Source of the DNA: Ornatilinea sp.
Lineage (GTDB): Bacteria > Chloroflexota > Anaerolineae > Anaerolineales > Anaerolineaceae
DNA length: 64,000 nucleotides
Direction of reading: 5' to 3'
Assembly: GCA_018433975.1 (NCBI GenBank)
Contig: JAHDQE010000027.1
Coordinates: forward strand, 1-64,000
Shown: one piece after another, positions 52,844 to 60,726 of the stretch
How positions within the stretch are numbered: the stretch's first letter is position 1
Layout: each line of letters begins with the position of its first letter
Notes under the pieces: generated by a model
The model's database searches: none
Seen by the model: only the letters and a program-made list of their open reading frames with translations
What the model was told of the DNA's origin: nothing
Made by a program: the position numbers and the translations under genes

Positions 52844-55138
52844 ATGAAATCGATTTTACGCGACGGATGGTCTTTTGAAAACAGCGGTCCTGTGGGGGAG
52901 CAGTCAAAAGAAGTCAAAGGTAAAGGAGGGGTAGGAGAAAGCATCGTTAAAATTGATGCGGTCCCTAAAGTATGCGGGGAAAGGATCTACCCCCAGGACT
53001 TTGACCTCGAAGGCCAGCTGCATGCCCGTATGGTATGGAGCCAGAATCCGCACGCGGAAGTACTTTCTATTAATACGGCCCGGGCCGAAGCCTATCCGGG
53101 CGTTGTCCGGGTCCTGACTGCGGAAGATGTCCCTGAAAACAGTTACGGGATCAACTATCCGGATCAATCGGTGTTTGTGGCGGTCGGGGATAAAGTGCGT
53201 AGTGTGGCGGACCGGATTGCGATGGTGATCGCCGAAACACCGCAGGCAGCCAAAGAAGCGTGTGCCTTGGTGGAAGTGCAGTACAAACCGCTCCCGGTAT
53301 TGAGCGACCCGCGGGAAGCCATGAAAGCTGAGGCCATTTTGGTCCATCCTGAACGGGGCGATTCGAATGTCATCGATCGCATCCAGATCAAACGGGGCGA
53401 TATCCAAAGAGGTTTTGAAGAAGCTGATGTTGTTGTAGAGTCTTTTTACACCACACAGGCCCAGGAACACGCTTATATGCAGCCCGATGCCGGGGTTGGG
53501 TATCTGGATGATTCGGGACGGGTTACGGTGATTGTCGCCACACAGACGCCGCATGATGATATCCGCCATATTGCCCGGATTCTGAAGCTGGATGAAAAAG
53601 ATGTCCATATTATCGTCCCGGCAGTGGGCGGGGCTTTTGGCGGCCGTGAAGATATGCAGACCCACCACCTGTTGGCTGTAGCGGCCTTTGTGCTGCGAAA
53701 GCCGGTCAAGCTGATCTTCAGCCGTGAAGAAACCACCATGTTTACCGGCCACCGCCATCCTTTTTATATGCGCTATAAGACCGGTGCGACCCGTGAAGGT
53801 CTGCTTACCGCGATGGAAGTGGAAATGGTCGCGGATGCCGGAGCTTATATTTCTTCAAGCATCTGGATGTTGAACAACGCCACCAGCAATGCCGCCGGGC
53901 CCTATAAGATCCCCAATGCAAAAGTAAATACCTGTGCGGTTTACACCAATAATGTGATGAATATGGCCATGCGCGGCTTTGGCGCGCCGCAGGCTGCGTT
54001 TGCGTACGAGATGCAGATGAACAAACTTGCCGATGCCCTGGGAATGGACCCTGTGGAGTTTCGCTTGAAGAACATCCTGGAAGATGGAGATATCTGCTTA
54101 ACCGGAAAGCCGATGCCGCAGGGCGTGGGTCTCAAGCAGACGCTGACGCAGGTGGCCCTGACGGCAGGATGGCGGCAGGAGGAGGATCATTGGGCCGCTC
54201 CTCGTTTTCCCCAGCCCGCCTCGCCGGAAAAGAAGATCGGTCTGGGCCTGGCCTGTGGTTACAAAAACGTTGGTTTTTCCTTTGGAATGGACGACTATTC
54301 CAAAGCCGTAGTGGAGCTGAACCTTTCGGAATCGGGAGAGATGGATTCGGCCGTGGTCAGCTGCGGCGCTTCGGACCTGGGCATGGGAGCGCAGACCGCT
54401 CTGGTGCAAATCGCGGCTGAAGTGCTGAATCTGAACGCGAATAGGATTTCGGTCCCAATTCTGGATACTGCTCAGGTGCCTTATGCGGGGTCTTCGTCGG
54501 CTTCAAGGCAAACGTATACTTCCGGCAACGCCGTTTATGGAGCCTGCCGGGAGGCGCTGAAAAAGTGGGAGCAGGTCCTGCGGGATGAAACCGGTGAAAC
54601 AAAGATCGTGGCTGAATATGAATTCCATACGGATGTTTTGCGCCCGACTTCTTATTATGAACCGGAAACCGGGGAGTGCAACCCCCATATCAGCTATGGT
54701 TACACCAGCCAGGCAGTGCTGCTGGAAGTGGATCTTGAGACCGGGGCGACCGGCATTCTTAAGCTCTGGACGGCCCAGGATTGTGGAAAGATGATCGATC
54801 CTGCTATGGTTGACGGGCAGGTTGCCGGTGCGGTCCACATGGGGGTGGGTTTTGGTTTGATGGAAGAGTTTATTCAGCAGGATGGGATTCCCCGGACCCG
54901 TGGCTTCAGCCAGTATCTGTTCCCCACGGTGCTGGATATGCCGGAAGAGATGGTTTCAATCAATATTGAGGTTCCCGACCCAACCGGCCCCTTTGGCGCG
55001 AAGGGAGTTGGAGAAATGCCGCTGCTGCCCACCGCGCCGGCCATTATGGCGGCCATCCATGGGGCGGCGGGCGTCTGGATCGATGCCCTGCCGGCCACTG
55101 CGGAACGTGTCTGGGCCTGTTTGAACGGGACGGGATAA
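52844..55138 (+). CDS. Xanthine dehydrogenase-type molybdopterin-binding subunit
   Basis: The catalytic subunit of a molybdenum hydroxylase, about 764 residues, without Fe-S or FAD domains. It shows VKIDAVPKVCGERIYPQDF, VAVGDKVRSVADRIAMVIAE, VGGAFGGREDMQ, NMAMRGFGAPQAAFAYEMQ, CGASDLGMGAQTALVQIAAE and GAKGVGEMPLLPTAP with the catalytic Glu near 724. Normally Fe-S and FAD subunits are encoded beside it; none is found here. It may borrow the Fe-S part of another enzyme or partners elsewhere in the genome. The N-terminal 35 residues before the conserved region are poorly conserved. ATG 52844 has only a weak ribosome site; the frame is open upstream within the deaminase gene. Confidence 0.87.
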   Translation: MKSILRDGWSFENSGPVGEQSKEVKGKGGVGESIVKIDAVPKVCGERIYPQDFDLEGQLHARMVWSQNPHAEVLSINTARAEAYPGVVRVLTAEDVPENSYGINYPDQSVFVAVGDKVRSVADRIAMVIAETPQAAKEACALVEVQYKPLPVLSDPREAMKAEAILVHPERGDSNVIDRIQIKRGDIQRGFEEADVVVESFYTTQAQEHAYMQPDAGVGYLDDSGRVTVIVATQTPHDDIRHIARILKLDEKDVHIIVPAVGGAFGGREDMQTHHLLAVAAFVLRKPVKLIFSREETTMFTGHRHPFYMRYKTGATREGLLTAMEVEMVADAGAYISSSIWMLNNATSNAAGPYKIPNAKVNTCAVYTNNVMNMAMRGFGAPQAAFAYEMQMNKLADALGMDPVEFRLKNILEDGDICLTGKPMPQGVGLKQTLTQVALTAGWRQEEDHWAAPRFPQPASPEKKIGLGLACGYKNVGFSFGMDDYSKAVVELNLSESGEMDSAVVSCGASDLGMGAQTALVQIAAEVLNLNANRISVPILDTAQVPYAGSSSASRQTYTSGNAVYGACREALKKWEQVLRDETGETKIVAEYEFHTDVLRPTSYYEPETGECNPHISYGYTSQAVLLEVDLETGATGILKLWTAQDCGKMIDPAMVDGQVAGAVHMGVGFGLMEEFIQQDGIPRTRGFSQYLFPTVLDMPEEMVSINIEVPDPTGPFGAKGVGEMPLLPTAPAIMAAIHGAAGVWIDALPATAERVWACLNGTG

Positions 55139-55165
55139 ATTCAATAGCCAGGTTTATGGAAATCT

Positions 55166-55184
55166 ATTCCACACTTTGTGGAAT
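55166..55184. repeat. Perfect short hairpin in the intergenic region
   Basis: ATTCCACA (55166-55173) and TGTGGAAT (55177-55184) form a perfect 8-bp inverted repeat with a 3-base spacer, about 100 bases before the next gene. It could be a weak terminator of the molybdenum hydroxylase gene or an operator for the ECF operon. Confidence 0.45.
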
Positions 55185-55286
55185 GCAAGACTTGTTTTGT
55201 CATAGAAGGGAAAAAAGGACTTTCATTTATTGGATGTGATTTTCTAGGAAAGGTGGGGATAGAACCATCCCGCAGAAAGGAGCAGC

Positions 55287-56231
55287 ATGGCATTACCAGT
55301 TCGTTTACCACCATCCATTCTTGGCGGTGATCCATTTAATCAATTCCGTTTTCTGTATCGTAAGGAATTGTTATGGAAATTGTTTGATGAAGACTATTGC
55401 TATTCGGTCATGCAGGCCTATTACCAGGCAGGGGGGCGGGCATATGATCTCTCTTTTGAGGTCAATTCGCGTCTGTTCAGACGCCTGCTGGAAGAGACCG
55501 GCGAGCGCTTGCTGGGATTTGGCAACCCATCCTGGGAGCAGGGCGTTTTTTTCAATGGAAAATATATCCAGTATAGTCGTGACCGGATCATGAAAACCCT
55601 GGTGGAACGACTTTTTCCCCGGCCTTTAGCAAAGCAGGTGGAGGAAAAGTTATCCGTTGAGGATGTGCTGGTATTTGGTTATGACAGGAATGCACAGTCT
55701 CTTTCCGATGAGGAAATTGCATCGATTCATCTGGATCAGTGGGCGTTCATCCGGCGGTTATCGGTTTTTAAAGATTGCCAGTATATCTTTTTGGGTGGTT
55801 CGGACGCCGATTGGCTGGTCTCTTTAGGAAGGGTGGATATTTTAGTGGATATGGCACGCATCACCCGCCAGTTGGGTTTTATTCCCATGGTGTTGTGCCA
55901 GTATGCCAGCCACATTATCCCGATCATTGAAGCATCCCCGGCGGATGTGGAAGGCTATGCCGTTCCGCTCAACCGGGATTGGTCCTGGATGGATAAAGAG
56001 TCCTGTGTAGAGGTGGTGAAATCTCTTAAGAAGCCCGTGGTGGCATTCATGCCCTTTGCCAGTGGTGGGCTGAAAAAGGACATCCGTGGTGCGCTGGATT
56101 GGCTTTATGGAGAGGCCGGCGTTGAATCGATATTGTTTGGAACGGCGGTGGCCGAGCATGCCCGGAGCACTTTAATAACTGCGCAGCAGGCCCGGGAAGC
56201 CGCGGATGCACATTCGGAGGGGAAGAATTGA
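55287..56231 (+). CDS. Protein of unknown function, possible TIM-barrel enzyme, first gene of the ECF operon
   Basis: I do not recognise this 314-residue protein with confidence. The start (PVRLPPSILGGDPFNQFRF), the phrase YYQAGGRAYDLSF and the end (VESILFGTAVAEHARSTL) give a faint echo of aldo-keto reductases, where a glycine-rich first strand and a final GT..PEH segment occur. The interior shows alternating hydrophobic strands and helices, soluble and without signal peptide or membrane segments. ATG 55287 follows AAAGGAG. It ends one base before the start of the first ECF ATPase gene, so it is very likely co-translated and acts on, or senses, the ECF substrate. Confidence 0.6.
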   Translation: MALPVRLPPSILGGDPFNQFRFLYRKELLWKLFDEDYCYSVMQAYYQAGGRAYDLSFEVNSRLFRRLLEETGERLLGFGNPSWEQGVFFNGKYIQYSRDRIMKTLVERLFPRPLAKQVEEKLSVEDVLVFGYDRNAQSLSDEEIASIHLDQWAFIRRLSVFKDCQYIFLGGSDADWLVSLGRVDILVDMARITRQLGFIPMVLCQYASHIIPIIEASPADVEGYAVPLNRDWSWMDKESCVEVVKSLKKPVVAFMPFASGGLKKDIRGALDWLYGEAGVESILFGTAVAEHARSTLITAQQAREAADAHSEGKN

Positions 56232-56232
56232 C

Positions 56233-57072
56233 ATGCCATTAATTGAATTGCAGGATATTACGTTTACTTACCGTGGTGCAAAAAATCCGGCATTAAAGGA
56301 GATTTCCCTTTCCATTGAACCGGGTGAATTTGTAGGCATCATTGGCCCGACAGGGGCCGGTAAGTCCACACTGTGTTGGGTCATTTCCGGCGTTATTCCC
56401 CAGATTATCCGGGGAAAATATAAGGGCAAAGCGACCGTCAAGGGTTTGCCGGCCAATAAAACGCCCGTGGCAGATATTTCGCAGATCATCGGATTGGTTC
56501 AACAGGATGCGGAAGCGCAGTTGCTCATGACCGATATTGAGAAAGAGATTGCTTTTCCGTTGGAAAACTTACGGCTTGCGCCGGAAGAAATAGATCGGCG
56601 TTTGAATGAGGCCCTGGACCTGGTTAATTTGCGGTCCGAACGCTTTCGCCATCCCTTCTATCTTTCCGGAGGCCAAAAGCAGCGTGTAGCCGTGGCCGCG
56701 GCTCTGGCGATGGAGCCGGAGGTTTTGGTGCTCGATGAGGCCACTTCGGAACTGGACCCGATTGGCGCCGAGGAAGTCCATAACCTGGCAGCGTCCCTGA
56801 AAAACAAGGGAAAGACGATCTTGATGGTTGAACACAATATTGATGAACTGGCAAAAGTTGCCGACCGCATTATTGTGATGGATCAGGGCGCGATATTAAT
56901 GGATGCTCCCATTCGTGAAGTGCTCTCAAAGGTCGATTTCTTGCAAAGCCTGGGGATTTATCCGCCCCAGGTAACGCAGACGGCTTATGCGCTTCAAAAG
57001 ATGGGAGTGGAGATTGACCCCATGCCGATCACAATGGAAGAAGGCCTGGAAGCATTTGGGAGGTTTAATTGA
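56233..57072 (+). CDS. ecfA: ECF transporter ATP-binding protein 1
   Basis: One of two ATPases of an energy-coupling-factor importer for a vitamin, metal or purine-type compound. The 279 residues contain Walker A GPTGAGKST, Q-loop GLVQQDAEAQLL, signature LSGGQKQRVAVAAAL, Walker B VLVLDEATSELDP and VEHNIDELAKVADR. The start is placed at ATG 56233 directly after the upstream stop, with GGAGGGGAAG as ribosome site; upstream in-frame codons would overlap the previous gene. The second ATPase gene begins one base after its stop. Confidence 0.9.
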   Translation: MPLIELQDITFTYRGAKNPALKEISLSIEPGEFVGIIGPTGAGKSTLCWVISGVIPQIIRGKYKGKATVKGLPANKTPVADISQIIGLVQQDAEAQLLMTDIEKEIAFPLENLRLAPEEIDRRLNEALDLVNLRSERFRHPFYLSGGQKQRVAVAAALAMEPEVLVLDEATSELDPIGAEEVHNLAASLKNKGKTILMVEHNIDELAKVADRIIVMDQGAILMDAPIREVLSKVDFLQSLGIYPPQVTQTAYALQKMGVEIDPMPITMEEGLEAFGRFN

Positions 57073-57073
57073 C

Positions 57074-57910
57074 ATGACGGATCCAATTATTCAGGTACAG
57101 CATTTATTTTATAAATATGACACCCGGGATAATTACGCTCTGGATGATATCAATCTCACAATCGGAAAAGGCGAGTTTGTAGCCATCATCGGTCAAAATG
57201 GTTCCGGAAAGACAACCCTCATCAAACACTTTAATGGGCTGCATAAACCCACTCGCGGGAGTGTGTTGGTAGATGGGCACGATACCAAAGAGCTTCCCAC
57301 CTCGGAGTTGGCCAGGTTTGTGGGGTACGTGTTTCAAAACCCGGATCATCAGATCTTTGCGGAGACCGTACAGGCTGAAGTTGAATTTGGCCCTAAAAAT
57401 CTTGGCTTCTCGGAGGAGCGCATTGCTGAAGTGATGAAGAAAGTGCTCTCCGAGATGGAACTTTCCGGAACAGAAGAAGAAATGCCCTTCCAGCTCAGCC
57501 GCGGCCAGCGGCAGCGTCTGGCAGTGGCTGCCGTCCTGGCGATGGAGCCCTCCCTCCTGATTATTGATGAGCCTACCACCGGTCAGGATTGGCGCGAATC
57601 GATTGCTTTGATGGAGCTGGTAAAAGAGTTAAATGACAGAGGGCATACCTGCATAGTCACCACACATAATATGAACCTGGTTTCCTTATTTGCCCGCCGG
57701 GTGATTGTAATGCGGCAGGCAAAAGTGATCCTGGATGGCCCCACTCAGGACATCTTCAGGCAGGTGGAGGAACTCAAGCGGGCCTGGATTAAACCCCCGG
57801 ATGTTTATACGCTCGCTCAGACTTTGTTGCCCGGTTTTCAATTGGATAAACCCATTTTTCCGGAAGACCTTGCGCAATTATTGATGGCTGTGGAAAAGGC
57901 TGGGAGGTAG
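57074..57910 (+). CDS. ecfA2: ECF transporter ATP-binding protein 2
   Basis: The second ATPase of the pair, 278 residues: Walker A GQNGSGKTT, VFQNPDHQIFAETVQAEVEF (the Q-loop stretch typical of EcfA), signature LSRGQRQRLAVAAVL in which the usual second Gly is Arg, and Walker B LLIIDEPTTGQDW. ATG 57074 follows the stop of the first ATPase gene with one base between. The pair forms the motor together with EcfT encoded next. Confidence 0.9.
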   Translation: MTDPIIQVQHLFYKYDTRDNYALDDINLTIGKGEFVAIIGQNGSGKTTLIKHFNGLHKPTRGSVLVDGHDTKELPTSELARFVGYVFQNPDHQIFAETVQAEVEFGPKNLGFSEERIAEVMKKVLSEMELSGTEEEMPFQLSRGQRQRLAVAAVLAMEPSLLIIDEPTTGQDWRESIALMELVKELNDRGHTCIVTTHNMNLVSLFARRVIVMRQAKVILDGPTQDIFRQVEELKRAWIKPPDVYTLAQTLLPGFQLDKPIFPEDLAQLLMAVEKAGR

Positions 57911-57913
57911 AAA

Positions 57914-58744
57914 ATGGCTTTTGTACTTCAAATGCTGGAAATGGGCAAACGGGAATCCTGGTTTCATGCCCTGAACCCGAACGCAAAACTGTTGTGGTGG
58001 ATTTGCCTGATCGTAGTTCCCATTTTAGTGACTAACCCGTTTGTGCTTTTGGGAATGACCATCTGGATCTGGATCATGGCGATTGGTGCGGGTGTTGGGA
58101 AGCAGATGTATAAATTCCTGATCGTGACCTACCCCGTGATGATTGGCTTCATTGTCGTAACCTGGCCGTTTTTCTATGCAGCTACGCCCGATCAACACTT
58201 TTTATTCAACTGGTCAATCTTTCATTTCAGCCTGGAGGGGCTGATTTATGCATTAGCCATGGGCATGAGAATCGTATTGTCTTTGACGGCCTGTACCTTT
58301 TTCGTTATGACAACAGATCTCATGGATTTGGCTTCGTCTCTTGGCGAGTTTATGCAAAACAAATTGCACATTTCCTACATGTATCCCTTAATGGTGATCA
58401 GTTCCTTTAAGTTTTTGCCGGAGTTAAGTGGAGATTACCTCACTATTGTAGAGTCCTTCAAATCGCGAGCTCTGGATATGGAAACGGGGAGCTTTATGAA
58501 GCGATTAAAGAAGTACATTCCAATCGCGATTCCACTGATCGATAGTATGTTGCGCCGGGCCCAACGAATTGCAATTGCGCTGGAGTTGAAGGCTTTTAAT
58601 ACCAACAATAAATCGCGTACGTTTTATAAACATCATGTGTTCCGCGGTTGTGATGTCATTTTCGTATTGTTAGGGATTCTGGCGATTGCGGTGAGTGTGG
58701 CGATTAATGTGCTGAATTGGGGCAAAGTGGAAATTTTCTTGTAG
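57914..58744 (+). CDS. ecfT: ECF transporter transmembrane coupling protein EcfT
   Basis: Joins the ATPase pair to the substrate-binding S protein. The 276 residues have about five to six membrane segments and the cytoplasmic coupling helices with the conserved Arg/Ala motifs: ESFKSRALD and RAQRIAIALELKAFN, variants of the family's ARG signatures. It starts three bases after the second ATPase gene. With the two ATPases upstream and a small hydrophobic S-like protein downstream it forms a complete dedicated (group I style) ECF cassette. Confidence 0.88.
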   Translation: MAFVLQMLEMGKRESWFHALNPNAKLLWWICLIVVPILVTNPFVLLGMTIWIWIMAIGAGVGKQMYKFLIVTYPVMIGFIVVTWPFFYAATPDQHFLFNWSIFHFSLEGLIYALAMGMRIVLSLTACTFFVMTTDLMDLASSLGEFMQNKLHISYMYPLMVISSFKFLPELSGDYLTIVESFKSRALDMETGSFMKRLKKYIPIAIPLIDSMLRRAQRIAIALELKAFNTNNKSRTFYKHHVFRGCDVIFVLLGILAIAVSVAINVLNWGKVEIFL

Positions 58745-58865
58745 CTCGTTCTTTTTGGGAGGAATAGCAAAGGAGGTGTTCTCTATCGGATAAAAATAAA
58801 TCGTTTGTATTATTTTGTTGTCTGAATGTCAGGTCTGATCATAATCTTGCGAGGAGGAACTTATC

Positions 58866-59468
58866 ATGAAAGAAGGATGGCTTCTGCCAAAGAAAATTAA
58901 ATGGACCCAAAAATTTGGGACACTTGAGATCGCATTAACCATCATTGGCGGCGTGCTGTATGGGCTCGGGGCGTTTTCAACCATGAACTGGGCAATTGGT
59001 TTTATTACGCTGCGCCCATTTGCCTTCATTGCGGTGCTGTGGGGCGTATTGTTTGGCCCGTGGGTTGGCGGTTTGGCGGCTTTGATCGGTAATACGTTCA
59101 TCTCAGATATTTTGGCAGGTTGGTTTGGGATCGGTGGTGTCGGTGGGGCCATAGGGAATTTCCTGATGGCGTTCATTCCGGGTTTGTTGGTTTCCAATCC
59201 GAAGAACTGGAAAGGTGTTGCACTCTGGGGCGGCATCGTTGGCACACTGGTTTGCGCGGTATTTGTCGGTGGTTGGATTGCCCTGATGGGTTTTGCGCCG
59301 TTCTGGACACTTTTCACCTCGGTTTTAATTGCAGATATTCCGCCAAACTTGATTCTGGCTCCGATTGTTGCAGGTTGGGTATTCAGTCGGGTGCAGAAAC
59401 GCGGGCTGTATTGGCGGGATCGGGATGCTGAGGAGCAGGATTACGAAACCGCAGACGCAACCAATTAA
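58866..59468 (+). CDS. ECF transporter substrate-specificity (S) component, substrate unknown
   Basis: The 200-residue very hydrophobic protein has about five to six membrane segments, such as IALTIIGGVLYGLGAF, FAFIAVLWGVLFGPWVGGL and GVALWGGIVGTLVCAVFVGG. The short GPWVGGLAALIG and NTFISDIL segments resemble S components. It follows EcfT by 121 bases with GAGGAGG as ribosome site. I cannot assign its ligand to a known S family. The surrounding deaminase and molybdenum hydroxylase genes suggest a heterocyclic compound or a cofactor precursor, which is inference. Confidence 0.75.
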   Translation: MKEGWLLPKKIKWTQKFGTLEIALTIIGGVLYGLGAFSTMNWAIGFITLRPFAFIAVLWGVLFGPWVGGLAALIGNTFISDILAGWFGIGGVGGAIGNFLMAFIPGLLVSNPKNWKGVALWGGIVGTLVCAVFVGGWIALMGFAPFWTLFTSVLIADIPPNLILAPIVAGWVFSRVQKRGLYWRDRDAEEQDYETADATN

Positions 59469-59533
59469 TAAGCCATTGGACGGGTTATTAATGATTTAAG
59501 ACTGTTGCTAATGGAAAATAAAAAAGCTGGCAG

Positions 59534-59563
59534 CAAGGAGGACATGGAATATTGTTCTCCTTG
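59534..59563 (+). terminator. Hairpin after the ECF operon
   Basis: CAAGGAG (59534-59540) pairs with CTCCTTG (59557-59563) with a 16-base loop, followed by TTGTATTGTAG. A modest terminator-like stem at the end of the ECF cassette. Confidence 0.5.
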
Positions 59564-59633
59564 TTGTATTGTAGGGCCTTGTCTGATAAACTCGAATTAA
59601 TCATAAAAACGACCATCAGGAAGGAGATCAAGC

Positions 59634-60173
59634 ATGACGATCAATAAATATCGTGCCCAAATTAATAGTTACATCTGGAAAGCAATTGCCCAAAGCGGTG
59701 TCTCACTCAGCGCTGTATCTGCTGAAGAACAAACTAAACTGGTGGATGCGATTACGGAACATACCTTGATATTTGTGAATGATCTTCTGGATGAAGTATC
59801 TCAACCCGTCAAAGGGATAGGCACCCCGCTGGAGCTCGCTGATGAGGAAGTCGTCGTCTGGGAAGGAAGGCCGTTCCTTTCCCTGACCGAGTTCTATACA
59901 CTCACGAATGAACGAATCAAGATTGTCAAGGGGTTGATTGGCAAGGACGTTGAAAATTTCGAATTGATCCGTGTCCAGGATATTGACGTGTCTCAAAATA
60001 TGGGTGAGCGTGTGTTGGGGATTGGTGACATCACCATTTCAGGAGCAGATTCTTCCAACCCGGTTATTGTTTTACGGAATGTTCGCCAACCCAATGAAGT
60101 CTATGAACTGCTGCGTAAGGCCTGGCTGGCGGCACGTAAGAAATATGGCCTGATTTTCCGGGAAGATATGTAG
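59634..60173 (+). CDS. Small soluble protein with a bacterial PH-like domain
   Basis: The 179 residues have a helical N-terminal half (about 1-60) and a C-terminal bacterial pleckstrin-homology-like (bPH/DUF304-type) domain. Its typical marks are EEVVVWEGRPFLSLTEFYTLTNERIK, then IRVQDIDVSQNMGER and a closing helix YELLRKAWLAARKKYG. Such domains are structural and their ligands are mostly unknown. No signal peptide or membrane segment is seen, unlike many relatives that are membrane-bound. ATG 59634 follows AAGGAGAT. It is a lone gene between the ECF operon and a large signalling gene. Confidence 0.72.
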   Translation: MTINKYRAQINSYIWKAIAQSGVSLSAVSAEEQTKLVDAITEHTLIFVNDLLDEVSQPVKGIGTPLELADEEVVVWEGRPFLSLTEFYTLTNERIKIVKGLIGKDVENFELIRVQDIDVSQNMGERVLGIGDITISGADSSNPVIVLRNVRQPNEVYELLRKAWLAARKKYGLIFREDM

Positions 60174-60726
60174 TTTGAGTAAAAAGATACCTCTGTCGGA
60201 TAAGGTCGTTTTTTCTGTGGGTAAAACCGGGCTCCGGTAAATATCTGCTATTCTCTAAGTGCGGGGTTTATTCTGATAGCAAATTTTTGCTTGTTGAGGA
60301 TTTAAAAATAAATTTGCTCAACAGGTGTTTGAGGCCCTTTAACCAATTGGGTAAGATTTGACGACGCATTGCTCAATTTTCAACGGCATCGGGATGAGTT
60401 GCGGTGTTGCACGTTGTATCTTTCTGATCTTTATTCAGGTTTTCTCGAAATATGAAAACTCTCGATACTTTTCGCTGTTTGGAATGGATCTTGTATACCT
60501 ATAACTGGAAAGCTTGCAGATGGAAAAAAGTTTACAGGTTGTTCACGGATTAGAAGAAGCTTCAAAACCAATTTATAATGTTCATAAGTTTTTAGTCTGG
60601 AAATAAACATAAAAAGCAGAATAGATTGTTGGAAAAACAGCCGGATAGTAAGTTGTTTTGGATTAAAGGATTTATGGCACATTGTTCGCTGAACATCAAA
60701 AGGACAATGTGCAATCAGGAGTAGAT
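60174..60726. other. 550-base gene-free region ahead of the hybrid kinase
   Basis: AT-rich DNA without a convincing reading frame on either strand. I looked for the conserved core of c-di-GMP riboswitches, since the next gene has a GGDEF domain, and did not see it. No tRNA-like cloverleaf or strong promoter stands out. The one clear element is the hairpin at 60677-60712. Confidence 0.5.
60677..60712 (+). promoter_or_regulatory. Hairpin next to the ribosome site of the hybrid kinase gene
   Basis: GCACATTGT (60677-60685) pairs perfectly with ACAATGTGC (60704-60712). AGGAG of the ribosome site begins only five bases later (60717), so folding could influence translation or mark the end of a leader. 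Confidence 0.4.

Noticed and set aside
52904..53758. 284-residue antisense frame opposite the second molybdenum hydroxylase gene
   Set aside because: Shadow of a conserved gene without its own signals.
60174..60726. c-di-GMP riboswitch ahead of the GGDEF-containing gene
   Set aside because: The conserved core sequences of known classes could not be found by eye.
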